DNA from: Desulfopila aestuarii DSM 18488
Lineage (GTDB): Bacteria; Desulfobacterota; Desulfobulbia; Desulfobulbales; Desulfocapsaceae
Direction: 5' to 3'
Assembly (NCBI RefSeq): GCF_900143695.1
Contig: NZ_FRFE01000009.1
Coordinates: forward strand, 1-64,000
DNA: 64,000 bases
A program made the translations under genes and the position numbers. Below the pieces are notes generated by a model. That model searched no databases and was not told the origin of the DNA. It worked only from the letters and a program-made list of their open reading frames with translations. Position 1 is the stretch's first letter. Every line of letters begins with the position of its first letter. Positions 15,253 through 24,367 of the stretch are shown piece by piece.

Positions 15253-15886
15253 TAAAGTGCTTTCCCAATATCTTGATGGAGCATTGGATTATCAGACAAC
15301 TTCCGTTGTGGCTGATCAGCTTGGCAATGATCGGGACAGCCGGGATCGTTTGGTGCGGCTGGCAGGCGTTCAGGCCAGGTTGCGGTCGATGGGGCGAGAA
15401 GTGATAGACGAGGAAGTCCCTGCCCGATTGCTTGCCACTTTACGTGGGGGCCGATTGGGGCGTAGTGCATCTCTGTCGAGCTCAGTATTCAGGATTTTTT
15501 CCATGCCGCTTATGCGCTATGCCGCAGTGGTTACCTTAGTGATGTTTGGTTTTTTTTCCGGCCGCTTCAGTGGAGACAGATCGACTCCGGCAACGGCCTT
15601 CTTTCCATCTATACCTGTGGAACTTCAGTACGTCGTGAACAGAACCCTCGAGTTTGAGCCGAGCGGTATAGCAAAAACCTGGCAGGATCAGCAATTAGGA
15701 ATGGAAGCCAAGGTGGAGCCTGTACGCACTTTCCGTAGTCCGGCAGGGGATTATTACCGGATGTATATCCTTGAGATCGTTGAAGGTAATACGGTACACC
15801 CTTATGTTGGTATTGCCCGCCGCACTGGGAAGCAAACCTGGCAGACCCGTTCTTTTCATTTACAGGATGGGACTGCAAAAATATAA
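15236..15886 (+). CDS. Membrane-bound anti-sigma factor
   Basis: A 216-residue single-pass protein. The cytoplasmic N-terminus (DDKVLSQYLDGALD) matches the opening of anti-sigma factors that hold an ECF sigma. There is no HxxxCxxC zinc motif, so it is of the non-zinc class. The transmembrane helix lies at about 93-108 and an outer domain of about 105 residues follows. ATG 15236 has a strong GGAGG site inside the end of the sigma gene. It should sequester that sigma factor until an envelope signal releases it. Confidence 0.78.
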   Translation: MKRPDDKVLSQYLDGALDYQTTSVVADQLGNDRDSRDRLVRLAGVQARLRSMGREVIDEEVPARLLATLRGGRLGRSASLSSSVFRIFSMPLMRYAAVVTLVMFGFFSGRFSGDRSTPATAFFPSIPVELQYVVNRTLEFEPSGIAKTWQDQQLGMEAKVEPVRTFRSPAGDYYRMYILEIVEGNTVHPYVGIARRTGKQTWQTRSFHLQDGTAKI

Positions 15887-15947
15887 CGCTGACTGCGTTG
15901 AGCAACTTGTAGCGTCTTCTGTTGATGTTGCGAGAATGGAGCGAACA

Positions 15948-16925
15948 ATGGACAACACAAATATAATTCCACTGCAGAAGTCTCTTATAGCGGCGGTGGT
16001 TGGTGTAGCGGCCTTGATCTTGTCCGGTTGTGCAGGGCCGAATAGTGTCGGAACCCCCCTGAGCACTTCAGCCATGGCCCCGGCCCCTCTACCGGCGTAT
16101 TATCCCGGGGATTCATATGTTTACTCTGATGGAACCTGGGAGCAGGTCGAAGAGGTAAATGGTGCCCGGGTAAGTTGGGTCAATTATCAAGGTTCACCGT
16201 CCTCGGGTCCAGCAGATTTTATCTATCCACGTAGCGAATGGCAGAATTCGAAACGCCGTGGTGAACGTTGGTTTAAACAGGACACAGGGCTTTTTGCCGG
16301 ATCAGCAACAGGCCTCTGGCCGCTAAAAGATGGCAACAGTACAAGCTTTAATGAGTATGGCAGGTCCGTTGCGAAAAACGGCGGGGGGCTTGAGAGTACC
16401 TACGATAATTACTGGCGGTGTAGTGTCGATGGTGCCAAGTCGGTCTCGGTTGGAGCAGGAACCTTTGACAGCTGGCGAATTACCTGTACCAGGTATTCCG
16501 ATGACTCGGGGTCGGCACGAAAACGTCCTTGGGAGTACCGGACCTGGTATTATGCGCCTGATGTAAATCACTGGATCCTGGAGCTTCGGGACTACACCAG
16601 TAAAGGCAAAGAGGATAGAAGGAAGGAACTTGTCGCGGTTATGCCTGATTTGACGAGGTATACCAGGGATAGGCAGGTTCTGAACGCCATGAAGCGAAAC
16701 TTTCAGCAAGCCCTTGAGGAAAATAGTTCGGGGACGAAGGCCAGTTATACCAGTTCGAAGGATAAGCTGACAGTCACGACAACCCCCATAAAAACGCTGA
16801 AACATACCGATGGTAAGGTTTGCAGGCAATATAAACAGGTGATAGCCGCAGCTGGTGACACCCATGCTTACTACGGTATCGCTTGCCGGGAATCTTCAGG
16901 GGGGTGGAAGATACCGCGTCGCTGA
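15948..16925 (+). CDS. Lipoprotein with surface-antigen-like C-terminal domain
   Basis: A 325-residue lipoprotein. The signal peptide ends in LILSGC, with lipidation on that Cys near residue 30. The middle part has repeated aromatic beta text (YWRCSVDGAKSV, WEYRTWYYAPDVNHWI). The C-terminal part (ALEENSSGTKASY, GKVCRQYKQVIAAAG, YGIACRESSGGWKI) follows the pattern of the 17-kDa surface antigen/COG4520 domain. ATG 15948 is chosen because GGAG lies six bases upstream. It starts 61 bp after the anti-sigma gene, so it likely belongs to the same operon. The stem-loop at 16960 ends the transcript. Confidence 0.7.
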   Translation: MDNTNIIPLQKSLIAAVVGVAALILSGCAGPNSVGTPLSTSAMAPAPLPAYYPGDSYVYSDGTWEQVEEVNGARVSWVNYQGSPSSGPADFIYPRSEWQNSKRRGERWFKQDTGLFAGSATGLWPLKDGNSTSFNEYGRSVAKNGGGLESTYDNYWRCSVDGAKSVSVGAGTFDSWRITCTRYSDDSGSARKRPWEYRTWYYAPDVNHWILELRDYTSKGKEDRRKELVAVMPDLTRYTRDRQVLNAMKRNFQQALEENSSGTKASYTSSKDKLTVTTTPIKTLKHTDGKVCRQYKQVIAAAGDTHAYYGIACRESSGGWKIPRR

Positions 16926-16959
16926 TCGTGTTGTCAAAAGAGATAAAGGATGTCGGTGA

Positions 16960-16995
16960 AACAAAGAGGGGTGCCGGTTGGTACCCCTCTTTGTT
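16960..16995. terminator. Bidirectional hairpin terminator
   Basis: AACAAAGAGGGGT (16960-16972) pairs with ACCCCTCTTTGTT (16983-16995), a perfect 13-bp stem followed by ATTTA. It sits between the convergent lipoprotein and PepSY genes and can end both transcripts. Confidence 0.8.
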
Positions 16996-16997
16996 AT

Positions 16998-17552
16998 TTA
17001 CAGATACAGCCAGAGGAAGAATACCGGGATGGCGATCCCAGTAGCAGTGAGCCAACCACCACGACCAGTGATGCCCTTTTTGCCGCGAAGCACAAAAAGG
17101 CCGGTGATCGCCACCAGAAAGAGCGCGATGGCATAAAGATCTGCCACCCAGGTCCAGAGTTTCTTGGCGTGGTTGATATGGAGAAAGTTCATCTCAAACA
17201 GCACCTTTCTCGGTCTGTTCTTCTCCTGATAGACCGCGCCAGTGGCAAGGTTTGCGGTGATGTTGTTGTTGACCACAAAGATCTGCAGGTTTTCCTTATC
17301 GGCCCGGTAGCTGCCCTTTATCTCACTAGTTTCGCCAAGCTGGTCGAGAATGGTCTTGACCAATGTGTCGCCAGACAGTCCCTGCAGAGGGGCGGGATCG
17401 ATGGCCGTCTGCAACCGCTCGATCCGGTAGTTTGGGTTCCAGTCGGCGATATGGTTGACCGCCACTCCGGAAATCGCATAGATAATGGTGAGCCCGAAGC
17501 AGAGATAGCCGAGATCCCGGTGGAGTATATTGTTTATACGGCGCCAGTTCAT
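16998..17552 (-). CDS. PepSY-associated transmembrane protein
   Basis: A 184-residue membrane protein of the PepSY_TM type. It starts MNWRRINNILHRDLGYLCFG, runs into a first helix (about 13-33, GLTIIYAISGVAVNH), has a periplasmic loop of about 90 residues and two C-terminal helices (WVADLYAIALFLVAITGLFVL and ATGIAIPVFFLWLYL). HRDLG and NHIADW suggest heme or metal proximity as in related iron reductases, which is an inference. ATG 17552 has GGGGAG upstream. It is 10 bp after the DUF4920 gene and surely co-transcribed with it. Confidence 0.75.
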   Translation of the reverse strand: MNWRRINNILHRDLGYLCFGLTIIYAISGVAVNHIADWNPNYRIERLQTAIDPAPLQGLSGDTLVKTILDQLGETSEIKGSYRADKENLQIFVVNNNITANLATGAVYQEKNRPRKVLFEMNFLHINHAKKLWTWVADLYAIALFLVAITGLFVLRGKKGITGRGGWLTATGIAIPVFFLWLYL

Positions 17553-17562
17553 GTGCTCCCCG

Positions 17563-18024
17563 CTATTCGTTGATTTCCGCGCCGAGTCCAATCAGGCGGA
17601 TAAAGCGGGCGCCGTCGCTGATGGAAGAGGGGTCGAAGGGCTTGCCTTTTTCCTGGGCCAGATGTTCCTGGTATTTGATCATCTCCTCTTTCGACATCAC
17701 GACCTCGTCGACAATACCTTCAATCACACCGACCCTGCCGGTGGCGGACATTGGGAAGACAATTTCACCGTCAGTCACTTTGACCTGGATCTTTTCTTCA
17801 GGACGATCACCGGCCACATAGATCCAGCAGCCACGTTTGGAGCAGACCTCGACGATCAACCCTTCGATTTTTACAGTCTTACCCAGATAATTATCGGGAG
17901 TATCGAGAATGGCGGAAACCGGAGTGGCCTTGTCGACGTGGACGCCTTTACCATAGGTTTTTGCAAAGGCCGGGGTGCTGAGCAGCATGAGGGACAGCAG
18001 AAGGGGCAGCAACATTCTTTTCAT
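17563..18024 (-). CDS. DUF4920 secreted protein
   Basis: A 153-residue exported protein with a signal peptide cleaved after PAFA. The mature OB-fold-like domain carries GKTVKIEGLIVEVCSKRGCWIYV, the DUF4920 hallmark, with its Cys pair six residues apart (C-SKRG-CW). Members are periplasmic and of unknown function; the Cys pair suggests metal or redox binding. ATG 18024 follows AGGAG. It heads a two-gene unit with the PepSY protein, which together look like a small envelope metal or electron-transfer unit. That last point is an inference. Confidence 0.78.
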   Translation of the reverse strand: MKRMLLPLLLSLMLLSTPAFAKTYGKGVHVDKATPVSAILDTPDNYLGKTVKIEGLIVEVCSKRGCWIYVAGDRPEEKIQVKVTDGEIVFPMSATGRVGVIEGIVDEVVMSKEEMIKYQEHLAQEKGKPFDPSSISDGARFIRLIGLGAEINE

Positions 18025-18545
18025 ATACTTCTCCTAAATTTGATGTTTGAAACAAAGGTCTTCATTTGGCCGATGTTCTCTATCCAAAGGACGTGCCAGG
18101 TGACACAAAGTGGGAATAATCGTTGTCGGGAACAGGTAATAATCCGATTTGGTTCGAAAATGCAATATGAAGTGCATATCATGCCTGAGGTGTGTTACAG
18201 ACGTCGCTCGACAAAATTGTCGAGACACTGTGATGAATGTCGAGTCGTGTCGAGATAATGCAGGATGTCAGGATGGTGGCTTCAACGTATGCAACGACTA
18301 TCTTACCAGCCGGAATTACCTGATCAGGCCACTTTACTGCAGATATTTTTGCCAATAGATGCTATTTTTAAATGTTTTTCTCTTTCCCCAAGTCGTCATT
18401 TTCCCGGTTTTGCTTGAAACCTTGAAACCGGTTACTTCCTGGCGATGCCGATTCTACAATCAATGAACCCGTTCCTGCAGTCCATATCGGTTGCTGGCTG
18501 TACCGGATTGTCGCAGGGATATCCCGTAATACAAAGGACAAGATC
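18025..18545. other. Divergent intergenic region before purL
   Basis: The 521-bp gap separates the leftward DUF4920 gene from rightward purL. It contains the GTCGAG cluster listed separately. I see no purine riboswitch core and no other gene. Confidence 0.4.
18207..18256. promoter_or_regulatory. Palindrome plus direct GTCGAG repeats, candidate operator
   Basis: CTCGACAA-AA-TTGTCGAG (18207-18224) is an inverted repeat with perfect 8-bp arms. TGTCGAG recurs twice more within the next 35 bp. Such a cluster upstream of two divergent genes looks like a binding site for a dimeric repressor. The regulator is unknown. Confidence 0.35.
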
Positions 18546-21500
18546 ATGGGTGTGAAAATCACACAACTCTATCGCAGACTGGACGAAAACCGGGCCTACT
18601 GTTTTAACGTCGAGTCGACCCGCGAGCTGACCGTCGAAGAATTGACCAGGCTGCGTCTTATACTGGCCGATGGTTTTCTGGCTGAGACCGTTTCTACCAC
18701 TCCGGTGCTATCCGGTAACCGTGTCGTGGAAGTTGGCCCGAGAATGAACTTCGCCACAGCCTGGTCGTCGAATATGGTCTCCATCTGCCAGGCTACTGGG
18801 CTCGATATGATCACCAGGGTCGAGCGATCTCGCCGCTATGTGGTGCCGGAGGGACAGGAGCTGCAGAGTTTTATCGACGCCAACCACGACCGGATGACCG
18901 AATGCCATTACCCACAGCCTCTCACTACTTTTGAGACGGGTGTTACACCGGAGCCGGTTTACGAGGTCGATCTCAAGAGTGAAGGGCCCGATGGTCTGTT
19001 GAATATCCCCGGAATCTCCATGGACGAGTGGGACCGCAACCTGTATTACGACTATTTCGTCAATACACAGAAACGGAACCCGACAATCGTCGAGATCATG
19101 GATCTCAACAACGCCAACTCCGAGCACTCCCGCCACGGCTATTTTAAGGGCAAGCTGGTGATTGACGACGAAGAGATGGACAAGACCCTCTTTGATCTGG
19201 TGGTTGATACCCTCACCGCCCATCCTAAGGGCTCCATTATTGCTTTTAAGGATAATTCAAGCGCCATTAGCGGTTACGAAATTTCTACCCTGCAGCCGGT
19301 AGAGCCGGGAAAACCCGGACCGTTTGCCATGGCCAATGTTACGTATCATCCACTCCTTACCGCTGAAACCCACAACTTTCCTACCGGCGTGGCCCCATTC
19401 CCGGGTGCCGAAACCGGTACTGGCGGCCGTATCCGTGATGTGCTCGGCACCGGCCGCGGCGCCTATGTCATGGCCGGCACCGCTGCCTACTGCGTGGGTA
19501 ATCTCAATATTCCCGGTTACGCGCTTGACTGGGAAAGTAACGAGCCGGTGCCGTCCAATCTTGCCCGTCCGCTCACTATCGAGATTGAGGCAAGTAACGG
19601 TGCCTCCGACTACGGCAACAAATTTGGCGAACCGGTGATCCAGGGTTTTACCCGCTCTTTTGATATGCGTCTGGAAAACGGCGAGCGCTGGGGCTTTTTA
19701 AAACCCATCATGTTTACCGCCGGTATTGGCCAGATCGACGATCGCCACACCGAAAAGGCTATACCCGAAAAGGGCATGCTCATCGTTCAGGTGGGTGGTC
19801 CTGCCTATCGCGTCGGTTTTGGCGGCGGTGCGGCCTCCTCCATGTTGCAGGGCGAAAACGCTTCGGATCTCGATTTTGATGCGGTCCAGCGTGGCGATGC
19901 CGAGATGGAGCAGAAGATGAACCGGGTCATCAGGGCCTGCAACGAGATGGGCGGCAAGACCCTGATTGACGTTATGCACGATCAGGGCGCGGGCGGCCCG
20001 GCCAACGTCCTCAAAGAGCTGGTAGAGAGCTCTGGAGGCCGGGTAGAGATCAGAAACATCAAGGTTGGCGACCCGACCATGTCGGTGCTTGAGATCTATG
20101 TGGCAGAATATCAGGAGCGCTGCGGTTTATTGGTCCGACCCGAGAATATTGAGACGTTCAAGGCGATTTGCATCCGTGAGAAAGTAAACTGCGAGGTGTT
20201 GGGCGAGGTTACGGGCGATTTGCGTTTTGTGGTTCATGACCTGCAGGACGACACGACGCCGGTGGATATCGATATCGAAGCATTACTTGGCAAGATCCCA
20301 CAGAAAACCTTTGTCGACAGCCGAAAGAAACTTGGGACAACCCCAGTCACCCTTCCAGCGAATGTGGAGGTGAAAGCAGCGCTTGCAAAGGTGTTACGAC
20401 TCCTCTCAGTCGGTTCAAAACGTTTTCTCACCAACAAGGTGGATCGCGCCGTGACCGGCCTGATCGCCCAGCAGCAATGCTGCGGGCCGTTGCAGCTGAC
20501 TGTGGCTGACGTGGCGGTGGTGGCCCAGAGCCATTTCGGCCGTACCGCTATTGCTACGGCCATCGGTGAGCAGTCGGTGAAGATGCTGGTGGATCCGGCA
20601 GCCGGTGCCAGAATGGCGGTTGGCGAGTCATTGACCAACCTGGTGTTCGCCAAGATCGAAGACCTTGAGCAGGTCAAATGTTCGGCCAACTGGATGTGGG
20701 CCCCGAAACTGCCGGGTGAAGGCGCAGCCATCTATGATGCGGCCAAGGCCATGCGCGATGCGATGATCGCTGTGGGTGTGGCTGTGGATGGCGGCAAGGA
20801 TAGCCTTTCCATGGCCACCATGGTTGGCAATGAGACAGTCAAATCTCCCCGGCAACTGGTTATCTCGCTCTATGCGGCAATGCCGGATCTCACCAAAAAA
20901 GTGACACCCGATATCAAACGGCCGGGTGATTCGACGCTGCTGTTGATCGATCTCTCCGGCGGGCGTAATCGGCTGGGAGGAAGTGCCCTGGCCCAGGTGT
21001 ATCGCCAGCTGGGCGATGAAAGTCCGGATATGAATGAGCCGGCAAAAGTCAAAGCTGCTTTCCTGGCAGTACAGCAATTGATTGCCGGCGGCCTGATCAC
21101 TGCGGGCCATGATCGCAGTGACGGCGGTCTCATCACAACAGTTTTAGAGATGGCCTTTGCTGGCAACTGCGGTCTTGATATCACTGTCAAAGGTACCGGT
21201 TCTGCTATCGAAACCCTTTTTGCCGAAGAGCTGGGATTGGTAGTCGAATGTGCCAAGGATAGGCTTGCCGAAGTGGAGGCGCTGCTTGCGGCAGCCGGGG
21301 TGGAGGCAAACGTTATCGGTACCACCTGCGTTGAACCACAGGTACGTATTGCTGTGAATGGTGAAAGCGTGCTTGAGGAAGAGATGGTGGTATTGCGCGG
21401 CTGGTGGGAAGAGACCAGCTATCAGCTTGAGCGGTTGCAGATCAATCCGGCCTGTGCTGACGAAGAAAAGGCCAACATCTACGACCGGAAAGGCGCACGC

Positions 21501-22352
21501 TATTCGGTGCCATTTACCCCGCAACCGACCCCGGCAGACAGGCTGGCCATGCAAGAGAAACCGAAAGTGGCAATCTTGCGTGACGAGGGCTCCAATTCCG
21601 ACCGTGAGATGACAAGCGCCTTCTATGCTGCCGGCTTCGAACCCTGGGATATCTGCATGCAGGACCTCCTGGCAGGAGCCGTGAATCTTGATGATTTCCG
21701 TGGGCTTGCTGCGGTTGGTGGTTTTTCCTATGCTGATGTGCCGGAGTCGGCCAAGGGGTGGGCGGCAACCATTCGCTTTAACGATCGGTTGCAGAAGATG
21801 TTCCGCGACTTCTATACTCGTCCCGACACCTTTACGCTTGGCATCTGTAACGGCTGTCAGCTGTTCGGGCTGCTCGGCTGGGTGCCGGAGCTCGATATCC
21901 CGGCTGAACAACAGCCACGATTTGTCCGTAACCGCTCAGGTCGTTTCGAGTCCCGCTGGACTTCAGTGAAAATTGAGAAGAGTCCGGCCATGATGCTGCA
22001 GGGTATGGAAGGAACGGTATTTGGTATCCATGTCGATCACGGTGAAGGGCGGATGCTTTTCACTGATGATGCGTTGCGAGACAAGGTAGTTGCAGGCGGT
22101 CAGGTGCCGATGTACTACGTGGATGACGATGGTGAAGCCACCGAGAAATACCCCTTTAATCCCAACGGTTCACCGCAGGGGATTGCCGGGCTTTGTTCTG
22201 CTGATGGCCGCCATCTGGCGTTGATGCCGCATCCCGAGCGTGCCTTTCTTGCCTGGCAGGCCCATTATCTGCCTGAGGAACTGAAACACCTGGAGGTGTC
22301 GCCCTGGATGAAGATGTTCCAGAACGCCTATGACTGGTGCACGAAGAGATAA
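18546..22352 (+). CDS. purL: Phosphoribosylformylglycinamidine synthase (full-length PurL)
   Basis: A 1268-residue FGAM synthase of the large, single-chain type (E. coli PurL is about 1295). It makes FGAM from FGAR, glutamine and ATP in step four of purine synthesis. The order is a PurS-like N-terminal domain, two AIRS-type ATP-binding halves (NNANSEHSRHGYF, MHDQGAGGPANVLKELVE, GHDRSDGGLITT) and a C-terminal glutamine amidotransferase from about residue 1005. The latter has the nucleophile in GICNGCQ (about 1099-1105) and the His/Glu of MPHPERAF (about 1226). It is monocistronic and ends at a strong terminator. No other pur genes are near. Confidence 0.96.
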   Translation: MGVKITQLYRRLDENRAYCFNVESTRELTVEELTRLRLILADGFLAETVSTTPVLSGNRVVEVGPRMNFATAWSSNMVSICQATGLDMITRVERSRRYVVPEGQELQSFIDANHDRMTECHYPQPLTTFETGVTPEPVYEVDLKSEGPDGLLNIPGISMDEWDRNLYYDYFVNTQKRNPTIVEIMDLNNANSEHSRHGYFKGKLVIDDEEMDKTLFDLVVDTLTAHPKGSIIAFKDNSSAISGYEISTLQPVEPGKPGPFAMANVTYHPLLTAETHNFPTGVAPFPGAETGTGGRIRDVLGTGRGAYVMAGTAAYCVGNLNIPGYALDWESNEPVPSNLARPLTIEIEASNGASDYGNKFGEPVIQGFTRSFDMRLENGERWGFLKPIMFTAGIGQIDDRHTEKAIPEKGMLIVQVGGPAYRVGFGGGAASSMLQGENASDLDFDAVQRGDAEMEQKMNRVIRACNEMGGKTLIDVMHDQGAGGPANVLKELVESSGGRVEIRNIKVGDPTMSVLEIYVAEYQERCGLLVRPENIETFKAICIREKVNCEVLGEVTGDLRFVVHDLQDDTTPVDIDIEALLGKIPQKTFVDSRKKLGTTPVTLPANVEVKAALAKVLRLLSVGSKRFLTNKVDRAVTGLIAQQQCCGPLQLTVADVAVVAQSHFGRTAIATAIGEQSVKMLVDPAAGARMAVGESLTNLVFAKIEDLEQVKCSANWMWAPKLPGEGAAIYDAAKAMRDAMIAVGVAVDGGKDSLSMATMVGNETVKSPRQLVISLYAAMPDLTKKVTPDIKRPGDSTLLLIDLSGGRNRLGGSALAQVYRQLGDESPDMNEPAKVKAAFLAVQQLIAGGLITAGHDRSDGGLITTVLEMAFAGNCGLDITVKGTGSAIETLFAEELGLVVECAKDRLAEVEALLAAAGVEANVIGTTCVEPQVRIAVNGESVLEEEMVVLRGWWEETSYQLERLQINPACADEEKANIYDRKGARYSVPFTPQPTPADRLAMQEKPKVAILRDEGSNSDREMTSAFYAAGFEPWDICMQDLLAGAVNLDDFRGLAAVGGFSYADVPESAKGWAATIRFNDRLQKMFRDFYTRPDTFTLGICNGCQLFGLLGWVPELDIPAEQQPRFVRNRSGRFESRWTSVKIEKSPAMMLQGMEGTVFGIHVDHGEGRMLFTDDALRDKVVAGGQVPMYYVDDDGEATEKYPFNPNGSPQGIAGLCSADGRHLALMPHPERAFLAWQAHYLPEELKHLEVSPWMKMFQNAYDWCTKR

Positions 22353-22376
22353 ATCCCTCTCAATATGGAGTATGAG

Positions 22377-22420
22377 AAAAGGCGGGAGGCACAGGAGAGC
22401 TGAGCTGCCCGCCTTTTTTC
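22377..22420 (+). terminator. Rho-independent terminator of purL
   Basis: AAAAGGCGGG (22377-22386) pairs with CCCGCCTTTT starting at 22408, and a run of six T follows. This is a textbook intrinsic terminator. Confidence 0.9.
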
Positions 22421-22430
22421 TTTTTGGGTT

Positions 22431-22868
22431 ATGAAGCAACGGGTGACTGCTCTTTTTCTGGTATTGTTGGGAGCTTTGCTTGTCGGTTATGCGGTGATGG
22501 GGCCGGCGCTGCAGCTGTTTGGGACGAGTGCCATGGGCACAGTTACTGATATCCGGCGACAGGGGGGCGATCGCGGTGAGCCAATTCGCAATCGCTATAA
22601 CTTTGGGGTTGGTTTTCACTTCTTTTTGCAGGATGGAACGCGTGTGGAAGGTGCGACCACCGTGGTTGGCAGCTCTTATAGCGCTGGCATTGCCAAAGGG
22701 CCGGCCCGGGTGCTCTACTTTCCCTATCTGCCGGTCATCAACAGCCTGGAAAAACAGACACACTTTACCATTTACAGCATCATCCTGCTAATTGCCGGAT
22801 GTTTCCTTATCCGAGTCGGAATAAAAGACCCGCTCAATACGAAACAGCGCCGGAAAAAGAAGCGATAA
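22431..22868 (+). CDS. DUF3592-like membrane protein
   Basis: A 145-residue protein with transmembrane segments at about 5-30 and 105-127 flanking a beta-rich periplasmic part (GTVTDIRRQGGDRG, FHFFLQDGTRVEG, PARVLYFPYLP). That layout is the DUF3592 pattern. The C-terminus is very basic (KQRRKKKR). It begins just after the purL terminator, so it needs its own promoter or depends on readthrough. Its function is unknown. Confidence 0.6.
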   Translation: MKQRVTALFLVLLGALLVGYAVMGPALQLFGTSAMGTVTDIRRQGGDRGEPIRNRYNFGVGFHFFLQDGTRVEGATTVVGSSYSAGIAKGPARVLYFPYLPVINSLEKQTHFTIYSIILLIAGCFLIRVGIKDPLNTKQRRKKKR

Positions 22869-22883
22869 CCACTGGCAGCCTTT

Positions 22884-23630
22884 TCAATTTTCTGCGCGCA
22901 GCTTTGTGATAAGTTGGTTCAGATCCACATCTTCTGGTGCGGGTATCTTCAATTCATGATTATGTTTGAAAGTCCGGTCTGTTGTGTAATAGATGAGATT
23001 GAGCCCGGTAAACGGAGTGGTAAGGGTTTTTACCTCTTTTAATCCTGAGAGCGGAAAATCCCAGTTGTGCAGGTATCCGTTGATATAGGCGTACTTGGCA
23101 CCGACCAGCACTCTTCTGTCTCCCTGGAGATTTCGCATCCGGTAATACCAGGGAAAAAAGCGCGACGCAACAAAGACAAAAGCCAGCAAGCCGGCCATGA
23201 TTGTCGCGAATCCGAGTCGCTCATCACTTTCCAGAAAAAAGAGAAAGGGAATGGTGATCACCACAAAAAAGAAAGTCACCAGGAGCATGATGGCGTTGTT
23301 TTTTGCGCTGCTTTCCGATTTCTGCAGCATGACATAGTTTCTTGTCATCTGCTCGTCCATCTTCCACCCGGCCAGCACCTTTGCACCGGAGATAAGGTGG
23401 TCCATCTTTTTGGCCCTGCTGGTAAAAATACATCCGCAGATGATGGCTGATATTGTAAGAAAAATGCCGACCAGGCCAAGCGCCCAGAAGCCGCTGAGGG
23501 GCGTATTATCGATAAAGACGCAGCCTGTTATTGCCCCGAAAACTGGGGAAAGTATCCAAAAGCGTGTAGCGATACGCCGTTCTGAATTGGGTAGCTTCTG
23601 TGATTCTACTTGGCTTTGTTGATGGTTCAT
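22884..23630 (-). CDS. Multi-pass membrane protein, PH-like C-terminus
   Basis: A 248-residue protein with four transmembrane segments (about 26-42, 50-72, 113-132, 140-158). A soluble C-terminal part of about 85 residues includes GDRRVLVGAKYAYINGYLHNW and YYTTDRTFKHNHELKIPAP. That part resembles bacterial PH/YdbT-like domains, with low certainty. It converges with the DUF3592 gene. There is no operon partner. Confidence 0.55.
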   Translation of the reverse strand: MNHQQSQVESQKLPNSERRIATRFWILSPVFGAITGCVFIDNTPLSGFWALGLVGIFLTISAIICGCIFTSRAKKMDHLISGAKVLAGWKMDEQMTRNYVMLQKSESSAKNNAIMLLVTFFFVVITIPFLFFLESDERLGFATIMAGLLAFVFVASRFFPWYYRMRNLQGDRRVLVGAKYAYINGYLHNWDFPLSGLKEVKTLTTPFTGLNLIYYTTDRTFKHNHELKIPAPEDVDLNQLITKLRAEN

Positions 23631-23901
23631 TGTGTCATTACCCCAAATGGAGGTTATGGGAAAACGCTCTGAAAAACGTTGAAAATGGCCTCTTCGAGAG
23701 AGATAAATGTGTATCGTATTGTCAACATAATCGGTAAAAAGGCTTTTTGAAACCCTCAGATTGCGATATATATCAAAGGTATGGCCTGTTCTTTCAATAC
23801 TTTTTTGGCATATAGCAGGGAGAACCGTTTTCTATACATCTCAGGACTCAGCTGTCTTGTGGATATATCGTAGACAGGCTAATAGCAACTGGAGGATAGC
23901 G

Positions 23902-24345
23902 ATGAGTTGGAAGAATCTTATTATGGTGGCTGGTGGGGTGACTCTGGCCTTGACCGTTGCCGGTATAGGCGAAGCAAAGAAGCTTGGGGTTGTCAATGGC
24001 TGCGATATTAAGAACAAGACCAGCTGTGAAGGGATCGACCTGAGTGGGCAGAATCTGGAACAGGCCAGCTTGCAGCAGGCAAAACTTACAGGTGCAAATC
24101 TCAGTAAAGCAAATCTCATGTACGCCAATCTGAGTGGTGCAAATTTGAGCGGGGCGAACCTGAGTGGGGCGGATCTGACTCAGGCAAACATTTCCATGAC
24201 CAATTTCAGTGGTGCTGATCTTACCGGTGCTTTGCTGAAAGGAAGCTATCAGTCAGCAACACAGTTCAAGGAAGCAGATCTGAGCGGAGCCACCTGGCTG
24301 GATGGCAAAATCTGTGCAGCAGAGAGTATCGGCAGCTGCAAGTAG
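23902..24345 (+). CDS. Secreted pentapeptide-repeat protein
   Basis: A 147-residue protein with a signal peptide cleaved after GIGEA. The mature part has about 13 pentapeptide repeats of the A(D/N)LxG type (GANLS, GADLT, ANFSG-like) that fold into a right-handed quadrilateral beta helix. Two cysteine pairs (GCDIKNKTSC near the start, ICAAESIGSC at the end) probably form disulfides. ATG 23902 follows GGAGGA. It is 22 bp upstream of another secreted protein with which it is likely co-transcribed. Its role is unknown; the export signal argues against a gyrase-protecting (Qnr-like) task. Confidence 0.8.
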   Translation: MSWKNLIMVAGGVTLALTVAGIGEAKKLGVVNGCDIKNKTSCEGIDLSGQNLEQASLQQAKLTGANLSKANLMYANLSGANLSGANLSGADLTQANISMTNFSGADLTGALLKGSYQSATQFKEADLSGATWLDGKICAAESIGSCK

Positions 24346-24367
24346 CGGTATTGCAAAAGGAGGGTCT

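Noticed and set aside
17530-18258. Rightward 242-codon frame opposite the DUF4920 gene
   Set aside because: The opposite strand has a signal peptide, strong ribosome site and a known domain.
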